This document shows positions 35,331 through 43,500 of a stretch of 43,500 nucleotides of DNA, in pieces. Numbering within the stretch: position 1 is the stretch's first letter; every line of letters begins with the position of its first letter. The notes under the pieces are model-generated. The model did not search any database. It was not told where the DNA came from and saw only the letters and a program-made list of their open reading frames with translations. This DNA is from Prorocentrum cordatum (taxonomy: Eukaryota; Sar; Dinophyceae; Prorocentrales; Prorocentraceae), in contig CAUYUJ010020760.1 of the NCBI GenBank assembly GCA_963575745.1, positions 190,731-234,230 on the forward strand, given 5' to 3'. Position numbers and translations under genes: made by a program.

Positions 35331-36905
35331 GCAGGCTGATGCTGAGGCTGAGGCAGGCTGAGGCTGAGGCAGGCTGAGGCTGAGGCCGAGGCTGAAGGCA
35401 GACTGAGGCTGAGGCTGAAGCAGGATGAGGCTGAGGCAGAGGCAGGCTGAGGCTGAGGCAGGCTGATGCTGAGGCAGGCTGAGGCTGAGGCTGAGGCTGA
35501 TGCAGGCTGAGGCTGAGGCAGGCTGAGGCTGAGGCTGAGGCCAAGGCTCAAGGCAGACTGAGGCTTTGGCTGAAGCAGGCTGAGACTGAGGCTGAGGCTG
35601 AGGCTGAGGCAGGCTGAGGCTGAGGCTGAGGCAGGCTGATGCTGAGGCAGGCTGAGGCTGAGGCTGAGGCTGAGGCTGAGGCTGATGCAGGCTGAGGCCG
35701 AGGCAGGCTGAGGCTGAGGCCGAGGCTGAGGCTAAGGCTGAGGCTGAGGCTGAAGCAGGCTGAGGCTGAGGCTGAGGCAGGCTGAGGCTGAGGCTGAGGC
35801 AGGCTGATGCTGATGCAGGCTGAGGCTGAGGCTGAGGCTGAGGCAGGCTGATGCTGAGGCAGGCTGAGGCTGAGGCTGAGGCTGATGCAGGCTGAGGCTG
35901 AGGCAGGCTGAGGCTGCGGCAGAGGCAGGCTGAGGCTGAGGCTGAGGCAGGCTGAGGCTGAGGCTGAGGCTGATGCTGATGCTGGCTGAGGCTGAGGCTG
36001 AGGCTGATGCAGGCTGAGGCTGAGGCAGGCTGAGGCGGAGGCCGAGGCTGAAGGCAGACTGAGGCTGAGGCTGAAGCAGGCTGAGGCTGAGGCTGAGGCT
36101 GAGGCAGGCTGATGCTGAGGCTGGCTGATGCTGAGGCAGGCTGAGGCTGAGGCTGAGGCTGATGCAGGCTGAGGCTGAGGCAGGCTGAGGCTGAGGCCGA
36201 GGTTGAAGGCAGACTGAGGCTGAGGCTGAGCAGGCTGAGGCTGAGGCTGAGGCAGGCTGAGGCTGAGCAGGCTGAGGCTGAGGCTGAGGCAGGCTGAGGC
36301 TGAGGCTGATGCAGGCTGAGGCTGAGGCAGGCTGAGGCTAAGGCTGAGGCTGATGCAGGCTGAGGCTGCGGCAGGCTGAGGCTGAGGCGGAGGCTGAAGG
36401 CAGACTGAGGCTGAGGCTGAAGCAGGCTGAGGCTGAGGCTGGGGCAGGCTGAGGCTGAGGCTGAGGCAGGCTGAGGCTGAGGCAGGCTGAGGCCGAGGCC
36501 GAGGCTGCAGGCAGACTGAGGCTGAGGCTGAAGCAGGCTGAGGCTGAGGCTGAGGCAGGCTGAGGCTGAGGCTGAGGCTGACAGGCTGATGCTGAGGCAG
36601 GCTGAGGCTGAGGCTGAGGCTGATGCAGGCTGAGGCTGAGGCAGGCTGAGGCTGAGGCCGAGGCCGAAGGCAGACTGAGGCTGAGGCTGAAGCAGGCTGA
36701 GGCTGAGGCTGAGGCAGGCTGAGGCTGAGGCAGGCTGAGGCTGAGGCTGAGGCAGGCTGAGGCTGAGGCTGAGGCTGAGGCTGAGGCTGAGGCTGAGGCA
36801 GGCTGAGGCTGAGGCCGAGGCTGAAGGCAGACTGAGGCTGAGGCTGAAGGCTGAGGCTGAGGCTGAGGCTGAGGCTGAGGCTGAGGCTGAGGCAGGCTGA
36901 GGCTG
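35331..36905 (-). repeat. CAGCCT higher-order array in copy B
   Basis: GAGGCT/GAGGCAGGCT units on the plus strand, with the AGGCAGACTGAGGCTGAGGC marker at intervals. Confidence 0.95.
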
Positions 36906-37038
36906 AGGCTGTGACTGCGACTGCCGTTGCCACTGCGACTGTCATCGCGAATGCGACTACGACTGCGAGAACAGCAGAATTCTACAACTGGATTCTCATC
37001 CGAATCTTAAGGGGAATGCTTCCAGATATGCTCCTACA

Positions 37039-37052
37039 CATCGATGTTAGGT
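37039..37052 (-). repeat. TIR of copy B (right on the plus strand)
   Basis: CATCGATGTTAGGT, the reverse complement of ACCTAACATCGATG. Confidence 0.7.
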
Positions 37053-37080
37053 TGCTTTGCTGGGATATTTTTTAGGTGGG

Positions 37081-37564
37081 GCTTGGCAATCGGGTTCTTT
37101 TTGTGGGCGATTTGCCGAGTGATCCCTACTGTAAGCAGTACACATAAAACCCTTGTGTGACTTTACAGTCAAATTTCTTGGTTGGTGGACTTTCATATTG
37201 AACCCACTTCTGCGCATTACGAGTCAAGTCCTTATCTGGCCAGTATACATATTTATTGTTACATTGCTGCGTTCACATGAAATCAGTTCGTGTGGCTTTA
37301 CAATCGGGTGTTGTTTGTCGTGCATTTGCATGTCACATCCACTTTGCGCGGATAACACGTCCGCAGGGGTTTGCAATAGAATTCCGCTGGTTGGCGGTTG
37401 ACACATTCGCGCGAGTTTACCGAAGGAGTCTTGCAGTAGTGAATTGGCATGTTGATGTCTGTTCTGCGTATCACCAACAGATACGTGTTGTGCGGTTTGC
37501 CCTCGAATTAGTTGATGCAGCGATTCGCACACGTATTCTTCTTGTGCGGATTACACAGGCCAGT

Positions 37565-37568
<4 letters not shown>
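37081..37568 (+). repeat. Degenerate 27-28-bp repeat, block 3
   Basis: GGCAATCGGGTTCTTTTTGT, CTTTACAGTCAAATTTCTT and GGCTTTACAATCGGGTGTT are among the recognisable units. Confidence 0.6.

Positions 37569-37605
<37 letters not shown>
37569..37605. repeat. TA dinucleotide repeat
   Basis: About 16 TA units. The following 37,606-38,160 is AT-rich with many TATATG and ATACAT motifs and no recognisable gene. Confidence 0.95.
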
Positions 37606-37606
<1 letters not shown>

Positions 37607-38169
37607 ATATAGATAGATATAGATATACATATTTATGTATGTATGCCTATATGTGCGTATCGGCAGATGGTTGGATAGAAGTATTGAAGGATATGTGATT
37701 CGTTATATGCCGATGTATCAGCATATTGTTATATGTATACATGTACACATATCGATGGATAGAAGGACATGCACGCAAACATACATGTATATGTATATAG
37801 ATGGAGGGTGGACCACTATATCATATATGGTTATATGTACATGTGTGTATACCATGTATGTATCGGGTAGCTAGACATGCCGAATGACATATGTACAGTT
37901 ATACATATATATATGTGCATACACATCGAGAGCTATACGTGTTGGTGTATACTAATATAGTGGACAGCGTGAATTTACTCATGGATCCATATTTACATAT
38001 ACGTGTCTATATAGACGACGACACAGGTACACGCATTGATATATTCACGCATCGTTGACTATTAAGGTTGACATATATATATATGTATATATAACTATGT
38101 ATATATATATAGATGTGTACGCAGATGCCTTGCACCATATTTACAGATGTACAGAGAAGGAGAGGCCGA

Positions 38170-38555
38170 GAGAGATAGAGAGAGAAAGACACACACACAA
38201 TGAAAGAGTACACTTCCCCATTCCCAGTTTCTTGTTTGCGCGTGTGCGTGGAGGGTGTGGGGGTGACAGCTCGCTCCCTCCCATTGCCCACCCTGTGTTG
38301 CGAGTGCGTGGGCTGAGAGAGAGAGAGAGAGAGAAACAAAAAAAACTGTTTGGTTTGTTCCTCTCTCCCTCTCTCTCTCCCTCTCTCTCTTTCCCTCTCT
38401 CTCTCTCTCCCACTTCCCATGCACTCGCAACACCGGGTTGTCAATGGGAGGGAGCGAGCGGTTACCCCCACACCACACCCTCCGCGTGCGCAGGCGAGGA
38501 CATGGAAGGGGGAGTGGTTACTTTCTCTTTTCTTGCTTTTCTCTTTCTCTCTCGC
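38170..38555. mobile_element. Foldback element of about 385 bp with GA/CT core
   Basis: Left arm GGAGGGTGTGGGGGTGAC, GCTCGCTCCCTCCCATTG, TGTTGCGAGTGCGTGGG, then a GA run; right arm begins with a CT run and then carries the complement of the same blocks (GCACTCGCAACACC, CAATGGGAGGGAGCGAGC, CCACACCCTCC). Arms are about 85 percent alike by eye over more than 100 bp and weaker similarity continues outward. The centre is ACAAAAAAAACTGTTTGGTTTGT. Confidence 0.7.
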
Positions 38556-38739
38556 TCTGTCCTCAGAGAATTAGATTTACGGAGCGAAATACATCATGAA
38601 CGATATGAAATCGAGAGGTCGACACAGAGGGAGTGAGCAGAAGCGTAGGAGACAGAAAGAGAGAGAGAGAGAGAAACAAAAAAAAGGAAAGAGGGAGAAC
38701 GAACACCCACCAACACAACCAAGGGAAACGCTCAGAACT

Positions 38740-38965
38740 CGAGTCGGCCTCTTGAGGGCTTCTGGGGCTATCTTGGCGCAATATGGCCGTCTTGAGCTGT
38801 CGGAAACCCGAGAAGGGCTAGGAATAACGCGAAAATATTACAGTGAACGATCGCGTCTTGAGGTTCTACTGGCGGTACTCTTGGAGCAATTTGCAGTGTA
38901 TCAGGGGCCGTCTGGAGGCCATCTTGGGCCGCCTCAGAGGCATACTCAGGGAGTGCGTGGGCGAA
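38740..38965 (+). repeat. GGGCC array with module, copy 4
   Basis: Array units on both sides of GTCGGAAACCCGAGAAGGGC, then GCGAAAATATTACAGTGAACG (38,798-38,860), a diverged module copy. Confidence 0.6.
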
Positions 38966-39206
38966 ACGCATGTTTTGGTTTCCACGCAGGCGGCTGGATC
39001 GGCCGAGGCGCCATTGGGAACGTTCTGGGGGCAGTCAAACTGTTACTTGGCATCGCTCGGACGTGTGCATTTCTTCTCGCCGAGGACCATCGAGGAGCAT
39101 GCTGGGCCATCTCGCGAAAAATGAACGCACGAAGTCGAACAACGTCCGAGCGATGGCCAGGTTGACGCCCGGCACGCCAACACCCCCGCGTGCAGGCCAC
39201 ACGGGG

Positions 39207-39455
39207 CGGCGGATCGAAGACGCCTACGGCGAATCGCCGCCGCCCCTCTGCCTTCTGGAGCCGCCCATGCGGCCGAACGCTGTGGCCAGAGCTCTGCCGA
39301 GGCATCGGACCGTGCGTTCCCCCAGCCGCTGTGAAAACCCTTCGGGGAACATTTCGGGGAGGATGGCGGTGAAGATCAGCAGGAGGAGGAGGAGGAGGAG
39401 GAGGAGGAGGAGGAGGAGGAGGAGGAGGAGGAGGAGGGAGGGGCATCTTTGGGGC
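39207..39455 (+). repeat. Composite repeat, copy 2 (head and GGA array)
   Basis: ATCGAAGACGCCTACGGCGA at the start and ACCCTTCGGGGAACATTTCG before the GGA array (39,380-39,438) correspond to the head at 33,029-33,180. A GGGCC array follows directly. Confidence 0.75.
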
Positions 39456-40560
39456 ACTGATGCGGCCTCCTGGGAGCTTCCTGGGGGCCTCTTGGAGGCA
39501 TCTCGGGGGCCTCCTTGGGGCGGGGCTTCTTGGATGCTTTCTTGGCTGCTCAGGGCGTTTTTGGCCCGTCTGACGCAGTCGGAAGCCGTTTGGGGGACCT
39601 CTCTGAACCGACTTGGGGCCCTCTTGGGGTGCTCCAGTTCTGTCTTGGAGGACATCTTGGGCGTCTTGGAAGCCTCTTGGGCTGGCATGGGGCCCTCTTG
39701 GGGCCGTCTTGGGGGCCTCTTGGGCCGTTCTGGGGCCATCCTGGAGGCTTCTTGGGCGATCTTGGGGGGCTCTTAGGCCGTCTCGGGTCGTCGGAAGGCC
39801 GAAAAGAAACACATGCCCAAATCCATCGAGCACTCGAAGAAACTCAATGGCTTGTGCCTCCGCACGCCTTCCTGGAGGCCCTCTTGGAGCCTTTTGGGCC
39901 GCATTAGAAATCTCTTAAGGGGTCTCCTGGGCAGTCTTGGGCCATCTTAGGCCCATCTTAGGCCGTCTTGGCGGCTTCTTGGGCGGACGTGGAGGCATCT
40001 TAGACCCTCCTGGGCCGTCTTGGAAGCCATCTTGGACCTTCTTTAACTTGGAAGCCATCTCGGCCGTCTTGGAAGCGAGTTGGCAAATGTTTCGGCGGAT
40101 TGTGCGGCCTTCCAGGTGGCTGGCGCTTTGGGTCGAATCCCCAGGGGGAGTTCGTTTGGAAAATAACCAAAACCATTACCAGTCGTTCAGCACGCCAGGC
40201 ACCCCTTTGAAACATCAACAGGGGGCGGCGGGTCTAGTGGACTTCGGCCCACCCCGCCACCATGCCTGTGTGGACCAGAGGCTTCTTGGATGCATGCAAG
40301 GAGGTCTCCTGGGATGCCTCTTCAGGGCATCTTGAAAGCTTCTTGGGGGCCAGCTGGCGGTCTCGGGTGTCATCTTGGGCCAAACGGCTCGAAATGTCAG
40401 TTCGTGTTTGCCCTGTTTGACCTTCTTGGGCCGTCTTGGGCGCCTCTTGGGCCGTCCTGGGGCCCTCTTGGACCGTCTTGGGGCCCTCTTGGGGATCTCC
40501 TTGTCCGTCTTGGGGCGAGTTTGGGGGCCCCTTGGGCCGTGTTGGAGCTCGGGAAACCCG
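39456..40560 (+). repeat. GGGCC array with modules, copies 5 and 6
   Basis: About 1.1 kb of array. Module copy 5 begins GTCGTCGGAAGGCCGAAAAG (39,785). Module copy 6, just after the block, reads TCGGGAAACCCGAAGAGGTG, AGAACGCTAAGATCC (40,549-40,585). A shorter interruption is at about 40,385 (CTCGAAATGTCAGTTCG). Confidence 0.8.
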
Positions 40561-40629
40561 AAGAGGTGAGAACGCTAAGATCCATCCAAGACTTACCAAA
40601 ACAAACAAGAAAGTTGACCTTTTGTCGCA

Positions 40630-40823
40630 GGCCTAGAGGTTGACACCAACACCAATTTCGGCGGTGTGCCTCCACCGAGGGAAGAAGATCCCGATCTCGG
40701 TGATGGTGGTAATATTCTGGCTTCCAAGGTGGCTGAAATATTACCACCAACACCGAAATCTAGGATCACCTTCCCCCTGTGGAGGCAACCCCCTGTGTTG
40801 GTGTTGGTGCCTATTTCCAGGCC
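40630..40823. mobile_element. Foldback (MITE-like) element, copy 2
   Basis: Ends GGCCT and AGGCC. Left arm: GACACCAACACCAATTTCGG, CGGTGTGCCTCCACCGAGGG, GATCCCGATCTCGGTGATGG, TGGTAATATT; right arm is its imperfect complement (AATATTACCACCAACACCGA, GGATCACCTTCCCCCTGTGG, GTGTTGGTGTTGGTGCC). Arms of about 88 bp enclose a 20-base centre. Same family as 15,936-16,086. It sits immediately downstream of array module copy 6. Confidence 0.75.
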
Positions 40824-40839
40824 TCCAATTTTGGGCGTC

Positions 40840-41000
40840 TGTTGGGCCGTCCTGGGACCCTCTTCATGAAGCCGTCTTGAATTCTTATTGGCCGTCTTTG
40901 AGTACTCTTCGGCCGTCTTGGGGGCCTCTTGGACCGTTTCGGGGGCCTCTTGGCACCCTGTTGGCCCGTCGTGGGGCCCTGTGGCGTCAGAGAGCGCCCG
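40840..41000 (+). repeat. GGGCC array, short block
   Basis: Units such as GGGCCGTCCTGGGACC and GGCCGTCTTGGGGGCCTCTT. Confidence 0.85.
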
Positions 41001-41091
41001 AGAGCGCTGGCGACACGGGTCTGTGGAATTATCATTGCTCCAGCACTCCGTACCCATCGGTCGTTGAAAGTAGGTATTCTTGGAGTCACAG

Positions 41092-41216
41092 ATTCCAATC
41101 TATTTGAAGCGCCTTCATACTTCAATGATCGAGTGGCTTCACCTTTTCCGTCCTCTTTAGGGGGCGGGTGGATACCCAATCTTCGTTCAACGCCTTGCTA
41201 CTTCATGGTTCTACCT
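41092..41216 (+). repeat. 82-bp direct repeat
   Basis: CCAATCTATTTGAAGCGCC, TTCATACTTCAATGATC and again CCAATCTTCGTTCAACGCC, TTGCTACTTCATGGTTC. A CATCGGTCG/TTCCGACCGAGG pair flanks both copies in inverted sense. Confidence 0.6.
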
Positions 41217-41303
41217 ACTTCTTCCGACCGAGGGGCATTGAGGGACCCAAGAGATCTGAGGACACTCCATTTTCTGCCTCGCGGCACGGTTCACGTGTGC
41301 GTG

Positions 41304-41368
41304 TGTGTGCATGCACATGCGTGTGCGTGTGCGTGTGCGTGTGCGTGTGCGTGTGCGTGTGCGTGTGC
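41304..41368 (+). repeat. GTGTGC hexamer repeat
   Basis: About ten GTGTGC units. Confidence 0.95.
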
Positions 41369-41374
41369 GCTTCT

Positions 41375-41655
41375 GCCCCCCGGCTGCTCATCGTCGAAGT
41401 CTTCGACGTCTGAGCGTCCCTTCTTCCTCTCGGCCGTCCCCCCCCCCTCTTGGCGCCCGCCGGCCAGTTCGCTTGTTAGTGCCCCCTGTCTAGCTTCTCG
41501 CTGGAGCGGAGGTCGCCGCCTCGCCGCGGACGAGACAAAAAAAGAAGTGTGCACGTGCTTACGTGTACACCTTCTGTGCACGGATGCAAGCAAGCCCATG
41601 TCTCCAGGAAAGCTGATCCGCCCACACTTTGGGCTCGACCAGGAAAGCCAGCTCG
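41375..41655. other. Unassigned stretch
   Basis: No recognisable gene or repeat. Confidence 0.3.
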
Positions 41656-41659
41656 CGGG

Positions 41660-41850
41660 CGCCCGGGGAGGGCCCAAGGCGGCCCCCGGATGGTCCCAAG
41701 AGGCGGCCCCAGCGAGCCCCACAGGAGGCCCACGGGTGCCCCGACGAGACCGCCAGGACGGGCCAAAGAAGGCCGAAGATGGTCGGAAGACGGCCCGACG
41801 AGGTCCCACGACTGCCCCAAGGGGTCCCAAGATGTTTTCCAAGATGGCCC
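41660..41850 (-). repeat. GGGCC array, reversed block
   Basis: GGGCCCAAGGCGGCCCC and CCAAGACGGCCC-type units, complementary to the other blocks. Confidence 0.8.
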
Positions 41851-41984
41851 CAAGTGCCAAAGCGCTGTTGTTATTCATTGGCTGGCGCGCACCGCCGAAC
41901 TCTTGGGGTGGCAGTGAGAGTGAACAGCGGAGTGTGCGGAACGCGCGCGATCTCTGGGGAATCTTGGGGTTTCAGCTTCTTGGA

Positions 41985-42640
41985 ATTTTGTCGGGAGCGG
42001 TTGGCGGATCGCGGCTCTGCTCTTGGACTTCTCTGGGCTCTCTTGGCAGCACTTTTGAGACCTCTTGGGAGCCGTGTTGAGGCCTCGAGGGGCCTCTTTT
42101 GAGCCTCTCGGGGGCCTCGTGGGAGCCTCTTGGGGGCCTCTTGGCGCCTCCTCCAGTTTTTTCGGGGCCGAGTGCTCGAAATGTCCATTGGGGATGCCCC
42201 TCTGTATCTCCTCTTGGGGCCGTCCTGGGGCCCTCCTGGGCCGTTTTGGAAGCTTCAGCGGCCGTCTTGGGGCCCTCGTGGGCCGTCTTGGAGCCCTCTT
42301 GGGGGCTTCTTGGGTTATCTTGGGTCGATCTTGAAGGCTTCTTGGGCCGTTGCGGACCTCGTGAAAGCCCAAGAGGCGAATGTGCTCAAAATGTACGTTT
42401 CCCCTCGGGAATGGGACGATTTATGTTTCTGGAGGGCCTCTTGGGACGCCTCTTGGTGGCTTCTTGGGGCGTCTTGGTGGCCTCTGGGGCCGTCTGGAGG
42501 CAATCTTGGGCGTCTTGGAGCGATTTTGGGGGACTCGTAGCCCTCCGTCCGGGGGGCCTTTGAGGCCTTCTTGGCCCGTTTTGGGGCCGCTTGAGGCTCC
42601 GAGGGTGCGGCCGGCACTTTTGCCCCCCACCTTCAAACCC
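41985..42640 (+). repeat. GGGCC array with module, copy 7
   Basis: Array with an interruption TCGAAATGTCCATTGGGG near 42,176 and module copy 7, CTCGTGAAAGCCCAAGAGGC, CTCAAAATGTACG, then GGACGATTTATGTTTCTGG (42,355-42,435). Confidence 0.8.
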
Positions 42641-42644
42641 CTCT

Positions 42645-43110
42645 AAACCGGCTGGAACGGGCTCCCGGGGGAGGCGTTTGGGGAGAGGGATCCAGGGAAC
42701 CATCTCACACGCCGTGGCCCCAATGGGGTCGGCGGATTTTTGAATGCGTACGATGTTAGTGTTTGGTCTGCCTATGGAGTGTGGTTGTAGATCTCTGAGC
42801 TGTCGCCCATTTGGGTTGCAGTAGCATTAATCTGGCTATGGCTGGGTGCATCAAGCGTTTCCCTTCTGTTCGGGGCGGGACGCAGGTTGGTAAAGAGACG
42901 AAGGATGGGTTCTCCGGGCTGTTTCGCATGACATTTTTCGGGGTACTACCGACACCACGGCGCTGTGTTGGACACGACACGGGATCTTGTACGGTGGAGA
43001 CCAAGGGTCAGAGCATCACGCTCGTCAGTTGATGACACGATGTGCTCGCAGGCCAGGTCGCCCAACGCCTGGCCTCGGGGGCCGGGATCGTGGCACATAT
43101 ATGATCCCGG
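42645..43110. other. Unassigned stretch
   Basis: Ordinary-composition sequence, short frames only; nothing recognised. Confidence 0.3.
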
Positions 43111-43205
43111 ATCCAGGGTTCACAAGCCCCCCCCTTTCCCCCCCAGATGGGATGGGTCCCAGGGTTTCGCAAGCCCCCCCCCTCCCCCCCAGATTGGACG
43201 GGGGG
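43110..43205 (+). repeat. 49-bp tandem duplication
   Basis: CCAGGGTTCACAAGCC, C/T-run, CCCAGATGGGATGGG and again CCAGGGTTTCGCAAGCC, C-run, CCCAGATTGGACGGG. Confidence 0.75.
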
Positions 43206-43207
43206 GG

Positions 43208-43269
43208 GGACGAGGACGATGACGACGATGACGACGACGACAACGACCACCACCACCACCACGACGACC

Positions 43270-43340
<71 letters not shown>

Positions 43341-43398
43341 ACCGACGACGACGACGACGACAACGACGACGACGTCGACGTCGACGTCGACGTCGACG
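43208..43398 (+). repeat. GAC trinucleotide array ending in GTCGAC repeats
   Basis: GACGAC/ACCACC units to about 43,373, then four GTCGAC units (43,374-43,398), which are self-complementary. Confidence 0.95.
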
Positions 43399-43500
43399 GC
43401 ACCACCAGCGGCGGCGGCGACGACGTCGAGCACCGGAGCTGTCAACATGACGCCAATCACAGCCACACGTCACACCCACACCGCACCCACAGTGGGGGGG

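Larger units (their letters stand above)
34676..37080 (-). mobile_element. TIR element with inner CAGCCT array, copy B
   Basis: Reverse-complement copy of 28,032-29,975. TIRs: ACCTAACATCGAAG (34,686-34,699) and CATCGATGTTAGGT (37,039-37,052), 13 of 14 matching. The unique 120-bp stretch next to the array is almost identical to copy A (only a handful of differences), while the arrays differ in length: about 1.57 kb here against 1.30 kb in A. The diverged 72-73-bp repeats span about 34,800-35,330. It lies within a 27-28-bp repeat array. Confidence 0.7.

Noticed and set aside
35548-36945. 465-codon Ser/Leu/Pro/Gln frame in copy B
   Set aside because: Translation of the CAGCCT array; it stops early compared with copy A.

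Overview
The window is nuclear genomic DNA of a dinoflagellate; which lineage cannot be decided from the sequence. The best evidence is at 2553-2625, minus strand: a stack of dinoflagellate spliced-leader (DinoSL) relics directly upstream of a retrocopied pentatricopeptide-repeat (PPR) fragment. That signature comes from mRNA that was trans-spliced, reverse transcribed and reinserted. A dinoflagellate-style LINE, high GC and an extreme load of simple repeats agree with it. I found no intact cellular gene, no tRNA or rRNA gene and no CRISPR array in the 43.5 kb.

Layout. 1-2.26 kb: a degenerate 11-12-bp GGGCCGTCTTGG array interrupted by a conserved module. 2.2-2.6 kb: the PPR retrocopy with its SL relics. 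2.64-9.95 kb: one nearly full-length but broken LINE on the minus strand (ORF1 with zinc finger and coiled coil; ORF2 with APE endonuclease, reverse transcriptase, RNase H and a C-terminal Cys cluster). An 88-nt homopolymer sits in frame inside ORF2. 10.0-13.4 kb: GGA and AAGGAG arrays run into a second, unrelated retroelement ORF, a 5'-truncated reverse transcriptase with a restriction-like endonuclease of the R2/CRE type. It is followed by what looks like the C-terminal end of a ribosomal stalk protein P0 retrocopy. 13.4-27 kb: mostly anonymous sequence with foldback elements, hairpins, poly(A) tracts and microsatellites.

27-43.5 kb is built of repeats nested in repeats. Two copies of a TIR-bearing element of about 2 kb (28.03-29.98 and 34.68-37.08 kb) lie in inverted orientation, each carrying an expandable CAGCCT higher-order array and a block of 72-73-bp repeats. 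Between them are an ATC array, a 77-bp tandem repeat whose unit can fold on itself, a GCACCG hexamer array, a 13-bp array flanked by inverted G-tract units, and a degenerate 27-28-bp repeat. From 38.7 kb the GGGCCGTCTTGG arrays and their module return.

Functionally this is a repeat graveyard: two retroelement lineages that could once have supplied reverse transcriptase, at least two products of mRNA retroposition, and several non-autonomous inverted-repeat families. The least familiar items are the TIR element with its inner array, the foldback family at 15.9 and 40.6 kb, the GGGCC array with its module, and the RT plus restriction-like endonuclease ORF. Alignments were made by eye; boundaries are approximate unless a motif fixes them. 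Most long open frames come from GC-rich or 3n-period repeats and are left out.
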